14,815 nt of DNA from an uncultured Clostridia bacterium. Lineage in GTDB: Bacteria; Bacillota; Clostridia; Christensenellales; Borkfalkiaceae. Numbering within the stretch: position 1 is the first letter of the stretch; each line of letters begins with the position of its first letter. The notes under the pieces are model-generated. The model had not been told where the DNA came from. It worked only from the letters and a program-made list of their open reading frames with translations, and made no database searches. Where the stretch lies: assembly GCA_934249265.1 (NCBI GenBank), contig CAKQKQ010000043.1, forward strand, positions 1-14,815. The letters run 5' to 3'. The translations under genes were made by a program, and so were the position numbers. This document shows, piece after piece, positions 1-7,560 of the stretch.

Positions 1-649
1 AATCGGCGCCGACAGCCGTGGGTTCTTTTACGTTGACGAATTCGCCGTAACAGTTATCCACGAAAATGCAGCCCTTAAAGCCCGTGTTTCTTACAAATTT
101 ACAAATTTCTTCGATTTCGTCAATTGAAAGCGAATTTCTCCAATCGTACCCTCTCGAACGTTGAATATACACCATTTTTACGTCGGTTGCGCCTTTTAAG
201 CGTTTTTCGACGGAAGCAAAATCAATTTTATCATCTTTTAAATCAAATTTTTCAAAATTTATTTTAAAATCTTTAAGCGAGCCGTTTCCTTCGCCTAAAA
301 TGGTATCCATCAAAGTGTCGTACGGGTTGCCCGTGATAGACAACATTGTGTCAAAAGGTCTAAGCACGGCGTATAAAGCCAAAGTTATGGCATGCGTTCC
401 GCAAGTAATGTTGGGCGAAACTATTGCGCTTTCGCAACCGAAAACGTCGGCGTAAATCGCGTTTAAAGTATCTCTGCCGTCGTCTCCGTAGCCGTAGCCC
501 GTTGAATTGTTGAAGTGCCTTAATTGAAGTCTGTTTTTTCTGAAAGCGTCAAGCACTTTTTCGGTATTTTTAATAGAAGTATTTTCAAGGGCGGCGAATT
601 TTTCTTTAAGTTCGCCCTCGCAAGTGTTTATAAGTTGTTCGATTTCCAT
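1..649 (-). CDS. ynbB: YnbB-type PLP-dependent lyase (methionine gamma-lyase / 'aluminum resistance' family), C-terminus cut by window edge
   Basis: The reading frame begins at an ATG (647-649) and stays open to base 1, giving 216 residues. The full protein in this family is about 410-420 residues, so roughly half is missing, including the expected PLP-binding lysine. Recognisable family blocks are GYGYGDDGRDTL (51-62), which leads into an IYADVFG stretch, CGTHAITLAL (83-92), LRPFDTMLSITGNPYDTL (96-113) and VDNCYGEF (197-204), whose aspartate probably contacts the cofactor pyridine ring. The fold is that of Cys/Met-metabolism PLP enzymes; the true substrate of YnbB proteins is not settled, and the old name 'aluminum resistance protein' is not a tested function. 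The gene follows the miaA stop by 3 bp, and its ribosome binding site (AAAGGA, six bases before the ATG) lies inside the miaA end, so it is the distal gene of the miaB-mutS-mutL-miaA operon. B. subtilis ynbB also lies downstream of miaA. Confidence 0.88.
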   Translation of the reverse strand, partial: MEIEQLINTCEGELKEKFAALENTSIKNTEKVLDAFRKNRLQLRHFNNSTGYGYGDDGRDTLNAIYADVFGCESAIVSPNITCGTHAITLALYAVLRPFDTMLSITGNPYDTLMDTILGEGNGSLKDFKINFEKFDLKDDKIDFASVEKRLKGATDVKMVYIQRSRGYDWRNSLSIDEIEEICKFVRNTGFKGCIFVDNCYGEFVNVKEPTAVGAD

Positions 650-652
650 TGG

Positions 653-1585
653 TTATTCCTTTATTTTTGATAATATTTCGTCGTAGTTTATGCCGCAAGA
701 CATATCGATTTTTACTAAATTTTTCATTCTTTTAAAAAACGTCTCTTGTCTTTTAGCGTAATGTCTTGTGTTGAGTTTTATTTGGTCGCTCACGGTAGAT
801 AAATTGTCGTTTTTTAAGCCATCGTACACTTCTTTATAGCCGATGCCTTGCATACATTGGTTTTCTATCGTTATGCCGTCGGCGATAAGACCGCGCACTT
901 CGGCAATTAGTCCGTCGGATATCATTTTATCTACTCTATCGTCAATTCTTTTATATAAAACTTCTCTTTCCCAAACGGGCATAAAAGCGATAAAATTATA
1001 GCGCGGTATGTCCTCGTCTACTATGTCCGATTTTTTAGTGCCTGTCGTTTCGTAAATTTCAAGCGCGCGTATTACCCTAACGACGTTGTTAGGGTGAATT
1101 TCCTCGCTCGATTTTTTATCGACCGACTGCAGAATCGAATATAAATAATCGACGCCTTTTTCTTGAAGAATTTTTTTATATTTCTCGCGTATTTCGTCGT
1201 TTTTTGGTGCGTTGCCGTAACTTTTTTTGTGTAAAACCGAATTGATATAAAAACCCGTGCCGCCGCATATTATCGGCGTTTTGCCTTTAGATAAAAGGTC
1301 GTTTATTATCGGAAGTGCGGCGTTTTCGTAGTCGCTAACCGAAAAATTATCGAATGGCGAAACGCAGTCTACAAGATGATGTTTTACCGTTTCACGCTCT
1401 TTTAATGTGGGTTTTGCCGTGCCTATATCGAGTTTTTTATAAATAGCAAGCGAATCGGCGGAAATAATTTCGCTATTTAGCATTTGCGCAAGCGATATCG
1501 CAAGCGAAGATTTGCCCGAGCAAGTTGCACCGCAAATTACGACTATTTTATTATTTGCCGAATTTAAACTATTCTCTTGAACCAT
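653..1585 (-). CDS. miaA: tRNA dimethylallyltransferase MiaA
   Basis: MiaA transfers a dimethylallyl group from DMAPP to N6 of adenine 37 in tRNAs reading UNN codons; it is the step before MiaB. From the chosen ATG the protein has 310 residues, the usual family length. Visible motifs are the P-loop GATCSGKS (19-26), ISADSLAIYKKLDIGTAKP just after it (DSxxxY plus the DIGTAKP block), HHLVDCVSP, ICGGTGFYI and, near the end, YAKRQETFFKR. The frame can be opened further to a GTG at 1639, but those 18 extra residues lie entirely inside mutL and precede no conserved block, while the ATG at 1585 puts the P-loop at the normal distance from the N-terminus. A weak GGA lies nine bases before this ATG. 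The start overlaps the end of mutL by 22 bp, so translational coupling is likely. In many Firmicutes hfq follows miaA; here it does not. Confidence 0.96.
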   Translation of the reverse strand: MVQENSLNSANNKIVVICGATCSGKSSLAISLAQMLNSEIISADSLAIYKKLDIGTAKPTLKERETVKHHLVDCVSPFDNFSVSDYENAALPIINDLLSKGKTPIICGGTGFYINSVLHKKSYGNAPKNDEIREKYKKILQEKGVDYLYSILQSVDKKSSEEIHPNNVVRVIRALEIYETTGTKKSDIVDEDIPRYNFIAFMPVWEREVLYKRIDDRVDKMISDGLIAEVRGLIADGITIENQCMQGIGYKEVYDGLKNDNLSTVSDQIKLNTRHYAKRQETFFKRMKNLVKIDMSCGINYDEILSKIKE

Positions 1586-3558
1586 TTGTCTATTTCCGTT
1601 CTTGTAATTCTGCAAGCGATAGGTCTGCCGTGCGGACACCTTAAACCGAGATTACCGTTGAGCATTTTAATGAGACTGTCGATTTCGCTTTGAGAAAGAT
1701 TATATCCAGCCTTTATTGCCGATTTACATGCTTTTTGCATGAGTTGTTCTTTAATAATTTGAGGCGTGTCCTCTTTTTTCATTGCGTTGTCACCCACAAC
1801 GTCGTCGAAAAACGTCTTGAAGTCGATATCGGAAAGCAACGTTGGCATTGCGGTAATGACAAAATTGCCGTTTAAATCGCTGTCGATATCGAAACCCAAC
1901 TGCCTTATATAATCTAATTTGGCGTTTATCAAGTCAAATTCGAGCGGATTTACGTTGACGTAAATGGGTACGAGCATCGTTTGTACTGCGAGAGTTTTGT
2001 TTTCGTACTCTTGGCACAGTCTGTCGTATATTAGTCTCTCGTGGGCGGCGTGTTGGTCGATAAAATACACGTCGTCGCCTTTTTGCAAAATAAGATAAGT
2101 GTTTAACACTCTGCCGATATAAATAATAGGCTCGTCTACTTCGAGCGCTTGTTGGCTTATTTTCAATTTTTCTTGTCTTTCTCTTTCGAGTTTTTCAAGA
2201 TACGCCTTATTTTCCGCAAAAATATCGACTTTGGTTTCTCTTTCGGCAACGTTGTCGCATACCATAGTCTTTGTGCCGATTTTCTCCTTGCTTAAATCGG
2301 GATAATTGTCGGTATAATCTTCTTTTTTATAATAATTCGAGCCGAAATTCGGTGCTTTGCCGAACGAGTTGTTTTTCGGCTTAAAATCGTTTGCGCTATA
2401 AGTCGGGTTTGTTTTTTGCTCTTCGGGTTTTACTTCGTCGGCGTTTTTAAAGTTGTTTGATAAATTATTAAAAGCGTCGGTTTGAGTAAAATTGTTTACA
2501 ATTTCCGTTTGAGCGGTCATATTCTCGGGTGCATGCGCCTTTTTGTTTTCGTCAACGACGATATCAAGCGCGACCGACGAGCCGTCAAGCACTTTTGAAA
2601 TCACCGAATAAATGCTGCCGTAAACGATTTGATTATTTGAAAAACGCACGTCCGCTTTGTTTGGGTGAACGTTTACGTCGACAAACTCGGGCAACATTTG
2701 CACGTTAAGCACGTAAAACGGATATTGTCTCTTCATTAAATAACTGCCGTAAGCGTTTTGAATAGCCGAAGCAATGGTTGAATTGACGATATATCTTCCG
2801 TTTAAAATTACCGTCTGATAAGTGCGATTTGCCTTTGTGTAATTGTGTTTGCCTATATATCCCTCGATAGATAATCCGTTTTTTACGGTGTTGATATGAA
2901 AACAGTTGTCTATAATTTCATATCCGTATATCGAAATAAGGGCGTTTTGAAGTCCGTCGCCGTAAGATTGTAAAAGCACTTTTTCATTTGCGGAATATTT
3001 AAACGCAATTTTGGGATTTGCGAGAATAAGTCGCGAAATTATATTGGTTATTTCGCCCTCTTCGCTTTTTGCAGGCTTTAAAAATTTGGCGCGCGCGGGT
3101 GTGTTGAAAAACAAATTGTTTACCGTGATAGTCGTGCCTTGAATTGACGGATAGTCTTTTATTACGGGTTCTTCATCGCCTTCACAAGTGAGCATTGCCC
3201 CGTCCTCGTTTTCGGGTTTTGACAAAATGCTTATTTTACTCACAGCGCAAATGCTGGCAAGTGCCTCGCCTCTAAATCCGAGCGTGCCTATCGCGTCGAG
3301 GTCGTCTACGGAAGAAATTTTGCTTGTGGCGTGCGGAAGAATAGTTTTGTAAAGTTGACTTTTTTCGATGCCGCAACCGTTATCGGTGATTTTTATGCTT
3401 TCAATTCCGCCTTGCATTATTGAAATTTCAATGCTCGTCGCGCCCGCGTCAATGGAGTTTTCGACGAGTTCTTTTACCACCGAAGCGGGTCTTTCTATTA
3501 CTTCGCCCGCCGCTATTCTGTTGTAAATTTTTTTATCGAGTAAATTGATTACTGCCAT
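1564..3558 (-). CDS. mutL: DNA mismatch repair protein MutL with endonuclease domain
   Basis: MutL couples mismatch-bound MutS to downstream repair. The 664-residue protein starts with a GHKL ATPase domain: KELVENSIDAGA (29-40, catalytic E30 and Mg-binding N34), TDNGCGI (58-64) and GTLGFRGEAL (91-100). About residues 330-455 form an Asn-rich, low-complexity linker. The C-terminal dimerisation domain contains the endonuclease signature DQHAAHERLIYD (501-512), ACKSAIKAG (610-618) and CPHGRP (641-646), the metal site found in MutL of bacteria that lack MutH. QTMLVP (526-531) matches the place of the beta-clamp contact of B. subtilis MutL (QEMIVP). The last position of the DQHA(x)2E(x)4E motif is Asp512 rather than Glu, a conservative change. 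An AGGT ribosome binding site lies seven bases before the ATG; the mutS stop is 4 bp upstream. The 3' end overlaps the start of miaA. Confidence 0.97.
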   Translation of the reverse strand: MAVINLLDKKIYNRIAAGEVIERPASVVKELVENSIDAGATSIEISIMQGGIESIKITDNGCGIEKSQLYKTILPHATSKISSVDDLDAIGTLGFRGEALASICAVSKISILSKPENEDGAMLTCEGDEEPVIKDYPSIQGTTITVNNLFFNTPARAKFLKPAKSEEGEITNIISRLILANPKIAFKYSANEKVLLQSYGDGLQNALISIYGYEIIDNCFHINTVKNGLSIEGYIGKHNYTKANRTYQTVILNGRYIVNSTIASAIQNAYGSYLMKRQYPFYVLNVQMLPEFVDVNVHPNKADVRFSNNQIVYGSIYSVISKVLDGSSVALDIVVDENKKAHAPENMTAQTEIVNNFTQTDAFNNLSNNFKNADEVKPEEQKTNPTYSANDFKPKNNSFGKAPNFGSNYYKKEDYTDNYPDLSKEKIGTKTMVCDNVAERETKVDIFAENKAYLEKLERERQEKLKISQQALEVDEPIIYIGRVLNTYLILQKGDDVYFIDQHAAHERLIYDRLCQEYENKTLAVQTMLVPIYVNVNPLEFDLINAKLDYIRQLGFDIDSDLNGNFVITAMPTLLSDIDFKTFFDDVVGDNAMKKEDTPQIIKEQLMQKACKSAIKAGYNLSQSEIDSLIKMLNGNLGLRCPHGRPIACRITRTEIDKWFKRIV

Positions 3559-3562
3559 AATA

Positions 3563-6154
3563 TTAACCTATTTTTTCCTTTAAATCTGCAAGTATGCCGA
3601 ATGCTTGTACGGGAGTTAAATTGTTGATATTGAGTTCTTTAATAATTTTTTCCGCTTCGCTCAATTTTACTTCGGGTTGAGCCTCGGTTTCTTGAGTAAT
3701 ATTGGACAACTTGTTTTTATTTTTAACGAGGTCGTTTTTCTCGAGAACCTTTAAAAGCGATTTCGCCCTATCGGTTACGTCTTTAGGCACGCCCGCAAGC
3801 GAAGCAACTTCTATACCGAAACTTCTGTGCGCGCTGCCACGCATGATTTTACGCAAGAAAACGATCGTGTTGTCTAATTCTTTAACCGTAATTTTGTAGT
3901 TTTTTACGCCCTCGATTATGTTTTCAAGTTCCGATAATTCGTGATAATGCGTTGCAAACAACGTTTTTGCCTTAATTTTGTTGTTTATGTATTCGATAAC
4001 CGACCACGCTATGCTTAATCCGTCGTAAGTGCTTGTTCCTCTGCCCACTTCGTCTAAAATAAGCAAACTGTTTTTGGTTGCGTTTAACAAAATGTTTGCG
4101 ACTTCTGTCATTTCCACCATAAACGTACTTTGGTCGGAAATAAGGTTGTCGTTTGCGCCGACTCTCGTGAAAATACGGTCTACTACGGGTATGCTTGCGC
4201 TTTTGCACGGAACGAAACAACCGCATTGCGCCATAATGACGATAATTGCGTTTTGCCTCATATAAGTGCTTTTACCAGCCATATTAGGACCGGTAATTAT
4301 CATGGTGCGGTTTTCGTTTGTATCGAGATATGCGTCGTTTGCGATAAATTGATTTTTAGACACTCTTTCCACGATCGGGTGTCTGCCGCCGACTATGTCG
4401 AGCGGTTTGTCGCTGTCTACTATTTCGGGTTTTACGTAGTCGTATTTTTTGGAAACGTCGGCAAAAGTAAGTATGACGTCAAGTGCCGCAATTGCTTTCG
4501 ATGCCGACTGCAAATCTTTGATATGCTCTGATAAAAGCGTTTTAATTTTAGCAAAAAGTTGCAATTCGATTCTAATTGCCTTTTCGTTGCTGCCGAGTAT
4601 TTCCTCTTCAAACTTTTTAAGTTCTTCGGTAATGTATCTTTCGCCGCCCGTAAGCGTTTGCTTTCTCACGTAATTGTACGGCACGAGGTCTTTAAAAGAA
4701 TTTGTCACTTCGATATAATAACCGAATACCTTGTTATAGCCTATGCGCAAAGTCTTAATGCCCGTTTTTTCCCTTTCTTCTTCTTCCATTTGCTTTAAAA
4801 AAGATTGGGCATTGTCGCGCATTTCAACGAGTTTATCTAAAGTTTCGTCAAACCCTTTGCGAATAAAACCGCCGTCTTTTGTGACTACGGGCGCGTTGTC
4901 TACTATTGCAAGTTGCAAAAGTTTTGAAATTTCGGTAAAGTCGATAAGCGATGCGTCGATATCACGAATTATTTTGCTTTCAAGTCCCGAAAGTTGAAAT
5001 TTTACCGACGGAATTGCCGATAAAGATTTGCCGAGTGCTTCGGTGTCTCTCGGTGTGAGATTACCGTTGGAAATTTTGCCCGTAATTCTTTCGATATCTT
5101 TTATGCTCTTTAATAAATCTTTTAATCCTTGGCGAATAAGCGTGTTGTTGTACAACTCTTCTACGCCGTCGAGTCTGTAATTTATTTTGTTTTTATCCGT
5201 AAGCGGAGACAATAAAACCGTCTTTAAATATCTCGAACCCATGCTTGTTGAAGTGTCGTCGAGTAACCACAAAAGCGAGCCGTAACGCGACCTGTCTTTA
5301 AGCGTAGAGACGATTTCTAGGTTTGTAAGTGCGGATTCGTTGAGCAAAAGATATTCGTTGTCTTGCTCGAGCGTGATTTTATTTATATTTTCGGTGCTGC
5401 GCTTTTGCGTTTCTTTAAAATATTCAAGCAAACTGCCCGCCGCGCAAATGGCTGCTTTTTTGTCTTCTATGCCGAATGCGTCGAGCGAGTGCACTTTAAG
5501 TTGTTCTAATAAATTCTTTTTGCAAAGATTATACGAAAAAGCATACTCTTTATAAACGTTGAATTTAGGTAAACTGCGGTGTTTTACCGCCGCTAAATTT
5601 TCCGACGCCGTTTGCATTTCGGCATTGCAAATTATTTCGGCGGGGTTTATTTTTACCAAAAAATCAGACAAACAGTCAACGGCGTTTTGTCCGATAAATT
5701 GCTTTACGTAAAAATCGCCCGTGGTGATATCAGACCAAGAAACGGCGTATTCGTCCGAAAATTTTACGCAAGATAATAGATAATTATTTGATTTTTCGTC
5801 GATAAGCCCGTCTTCGATAAGCGTGCCCGAAGTGATTATACGCACTACGTCTCTATCGACAAGCCCGGGTTTTTCTCCGGGGACGGAAAGTTGCTCGCAA
5901 ATGGCAACTTTATCACCGTGTTCGACGAGTTTTGCTATGTATGTGTCGACGGAATGATAAGGCACGCCGCACATAGGCGCGCGTTCTTCAAGACCGCAAT
6001 CTCTGCCTGTAAGGGTCAAATCGAGTATTTTAGACGCCTTTATAGCGTCGTCGAAAAACATTTCGTAGAAGTCGCCCAATCTATAAAACAAAAAGCAATC
6101 CTTGTACTTTTCTTTTAAAGAAAGGTAATGCGTCATCATTGTAGATAAAGCCAT
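3563..6154 (-). CDS. mutS: DNA mismatch repair protein MutS
   Basis: MutS recognises mispaired bases and small loops and recruits MutL in an ATP-dependent way. The 863-residue length is normal for MutS1. The N-terminal mismatch-binding domain carries the Phe-x-Glu motif (F29-Y-E31, within RLGDFYEMFF), which wedges into the mismatch. The ABC-type ATPase domain shows Walker A GPNMAGKST (622-630), Walker B LLILDE (D701-E702) followed by the signature-like GRGTSTYDG, and the ATHYHEL switch histidine region. The C-terminus ends in NNLTPVQAFGILADLKEKI, a form of the common MutS C-terminal dimer helix block. A strong GGAGGA ribosome binding site precedes the ATG, the strongest in this operon. It lies across the end of miaB, whose stop codon is 1 bp from the mutS start, so the two genes are co-transcribed and probably coupled. 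Confidence 0.98.
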   Translation of the reverse strand: MALSTMMTHYLSLKEKYKDCFLFYRLGDFYEMFFDDAIKASKILDLTLTGRDCGLEERAPMCGVPYHSVDTYIAKLVEHGDKVAICEQLSVPGEKPGLVDRDVVRIITSGTLIEDGLIDEKSNNYLLSCVKFSDEYAVSWSDITTGDFYVKQFIGQNAVDCLSDFLVKINPAEIICNAEMQTASENLAAVKHRSLPKFNVYKEYAFSYNLCKKNLLEQLKVHSLDAFGIEDKKAAICAAGSLLEYFKETQKRSTENINKITLEQDNEYLLLNESALTNLEIVSTLKDRSRYGSLLWLLDDTSTSMGSRYLKTVLLSPLTDKNKINYRLDGVEELYNNTLIRQGLKDLLKSIKDIERITGKISNGNLTPRDTEALGKSLSAIPSVKFQLSGLESKIIRDIDASLIDFTEISKLLQLAIVDNAPVVTKDGGFIRKGFDETLDKLVEMRDNAQSFLKQMEEEEREKTGIKTLRIGYNKVFGYYIEVTNSFKDLVPYNYVRKQTLTGGERYITEELKKFEEEILGSNEKAIRIELQLFAKIKTLLSEHIKDLQSASKAIAALDVILTFADVSKKYDYVKPEIVDSDKPLDIVGGRHPIVERVSKNQFIANDAYLDTNENRTMIITGPNMAGKSTYMRQNAIIVIMAQCGCFVPCKSASIPVVDRIFTRVGANDNLISDQSTFMVEMTEVANILLNATKNSLLILDEVGRGTSTYDGLSIAWSVIEYINNKIKAKTLFATHYHELSELENIIEGVKNYKITVKELDNTIVFLRKIMRGSAHRSFGIEVASLAGVPKDVTDRAKSLLKVLEKNDLVKNKNKLSNITQETEAQPEVKLSEAEKIIKELNINNLTPVQAFGILADLKEKIG

Positions 6155-6155
6155 A

Positions 6156-7478
6156 TTATTCCTCCGCTTTCGTGCCGTAAAGACTTATGCCGCCTGCTTC
6201 GTTTACTTTAATCATTACGAATTTACCTATCATGTCGATATCGCTTTTAAAGTAAACCATTTTGCCGTACTCGTCGCGACCGAGATAACAATTTCTCTTT
6301 TTATCGTAATCTTCGCAAAGAATTTGCACGGTTTTGCCAACGTATTTTTGTGCTTCTTCTCTGTTTATTGCGTTTTGAGCGTCAACAAGGCGCATAATGC
6401 GGTCTTTTTTAGTCTCTTCGTCTATTTGGTTTTCCATTTTGTCGGCAACAGTGCCCTTTCTTCTCGAATAAACGAAAGTAAACGCGCCCGAAAAACGCAC
6501 CTTTTTTACTACGTCAAGCGTTTCTTGAAAGTTCTCTTCCGTTTCCCCGGGGAAACCTATCATTATGTCGGTTGTTATGCCGCAGTCGGGCATGTATTTT
6601 TTAATTAAATCGACCTTTGCGAAAATGTCCTCTTGGGTGTATCTTCTGTGCATTTCTTTAAGGACCTTGGTGCTGCCCGACTGAATGGGTAAATGCACGA
6701 GATGGCATACGTTTTTGTTTGCCACCATTGCTTTTACCATTTCTTCAGTGAGGTCTTTTGGGTGATTCGACATAAACCTAAGTCTATAATCGCCCTTAAT
6801 TTCCGAAATTTTGTTGAGGAGCGCGGCAAAAGATTCGCCGGTTTTTAAGTCGTTGCCGTAAGAATTGACGTTTTGACCCAAAAGCGTGATTTCTTTATAG
6901 CCTTGCTCGACAAGACTTTTCACTTCGGCATATATGCTGTCCATGTCACGGCTTCTTTCTCTTCCCCTTACGTAAGGAACGATGCAATAAGTGCAAAAAT
7001 TGTTGCAACCATACATAATGTTGACCCAAGCGTTGGGATAACTCGTTCTATAAGGCTCGTTACCCTCGACAATGCCGTAATTTTCGTCGATTATTTTAAT
7101 AACCGACTTTTTTTGATTAAGTTTTTCTTTGACAAGTTGCTCGAATTCGTCCAAATTGAGCGAGCCGAAAATAATGTCTACAAAAGGAAAAGTTTTATGC
7201 AATTTTTCGGCGGCTTCTTTTTGTTGAGTCATGCAACCGCCAACGGCTACTATTAAATCTTTCTTTTGTTTTTTAAGGTTTTTAAGCATGCCAATGTTTC
7301 CGTACGCGTGGTCTTCGGCGTTTTCTCTTATACAACAAGTGTTGAAAACGATGATGTCGGCGTCGTTAAAATCGGTACATTCGTTTTCATAGCCTAATCT
7401 TTTAAGCGCGCCCGCAAGTTTTTCGGATTCGTGTACGTTCATTTGGCAACCGTACGTCATAATCATGTAGTTTTTCAT
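6156..7478 (-). CDS. miaB: tRNA-2-methylthio-N6-dimethylallyladenosine synthase MiaB
   Basis: MiaB is a radical-SAM methylthiotransferase that converts i6A37 (made by MiaA, three genes downstream) to ms2i6A37. With the start used here it has 440 residues. The N-terminal methylthiotransferase domain carries the three auxiliary-cluster cysteines C11 (TYGCQMN), C48 (FNTC) and C82 (GGC). The radical-SAM domain has C158-x3-C162-x2-C165 within CNNFCTYCIVPYVRGRERSR, the MiaB-specific extension of the motif. A TRAM domain fills about residues 375-440 and is expected to bind tRNA. A TTG at 7515-7517 would add 13 residues, but it is itself part of the promoter -35 box, so it cannot be in the main transcript. 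The ATG at 7478 lies only about 4 nt after the predicted transcription start and has no Shine-Dalgarno; in-frame ATGs at codons 5 and 7 are alternatives and also lack one. First gene of the operon. Confidence 0.96.
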   Translation of the reverse strand: MKNYMIMTYGCQMNVHESEKLAGALKRLGYENECTDFNDADIIVFNTCCIRENAEDHAYGNIGMLKNLKKQKKDLIVAVGGCMTQQKEAAEKLHKTFPFVDIIFGSLNLDEFEQLVKEKLNQKKSVIKIIDENYGIVEGNEPYRTSYPNAWVNIMYGCNNFCTYCIVPYVRGRERSRDMDSIYAEVKSLVEQGYKEITLLGQNVNSYGNDLKTGESFAALLNKISEIKGDYRLRFMSNHPKDLTEEMVKAMVANKNVCHLVHLPIQSGSTKVLKEMHRRYTQEDIFAKVDLIKKYMPDCGITTDIMIGFPGETEENFQETLDVVKKVRFSGAFTFVYSRRKGTVADKMENQIDEETKKDRIMRLVDAQNAINREEAQKYVGKTVQILCEDYDKKRNCYLGRDEYGKMVYFKSDIDMIGKFVMIKVNEAGGISLYGTKAEE

Positions 7479-7488
7479 AAGTATATTT

Positions 7489-7517
7489 ATTATATAATAT
7501 TTATTTAAAATTTTCAA
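7489..7517 (-). promoter_or_regulatory. Sigma-A type promoter of the miaB-mutS-mutL-miaA-ynbB operon
   Basis: On the minus strand a TTGAAA box (7512-7517) is separated by exactly 17 bp from a perfect TATAAT (7489-7494). By the usual distance the transcript starts near 7482, so only about 4 untranslated nucleotides come before the miaB ATG (7478). The location directly before the first gene of a five-gene string supports it as the operon promoter. A plus-strand TATAAT (7493-7498) overlaps the same A/T stretch and could serve the divergent penicillin-binding protein gene, but no good -35 box is seen for it. Confidence 0.75.
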
Positions 7518-7560
7518 GAATAATAAGCGGAAAAAGGAAAAATAATAAAATTAAGGCATT

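Noticed and set aside
1586..1639. GTG-initiated extension of miaA
   Set aside because: It codes for 18 residues entirely inside mutL and precedes no conserved MiaA block; the ATG at 1585 gives the normal length.
6873..7256. Open frame of 127 codons on the plus strand opposite miaB
   Set aside because: It is the reverse shadow of the radical-SAM domain; it has no family similarity that I can see and no ribosome binding site that stands out.
7479..7517. TTG-initiated extension of miaB
   Set aside because: The TTG is part of the -35 box TTGAAA, upstream of the predicted transcription start.
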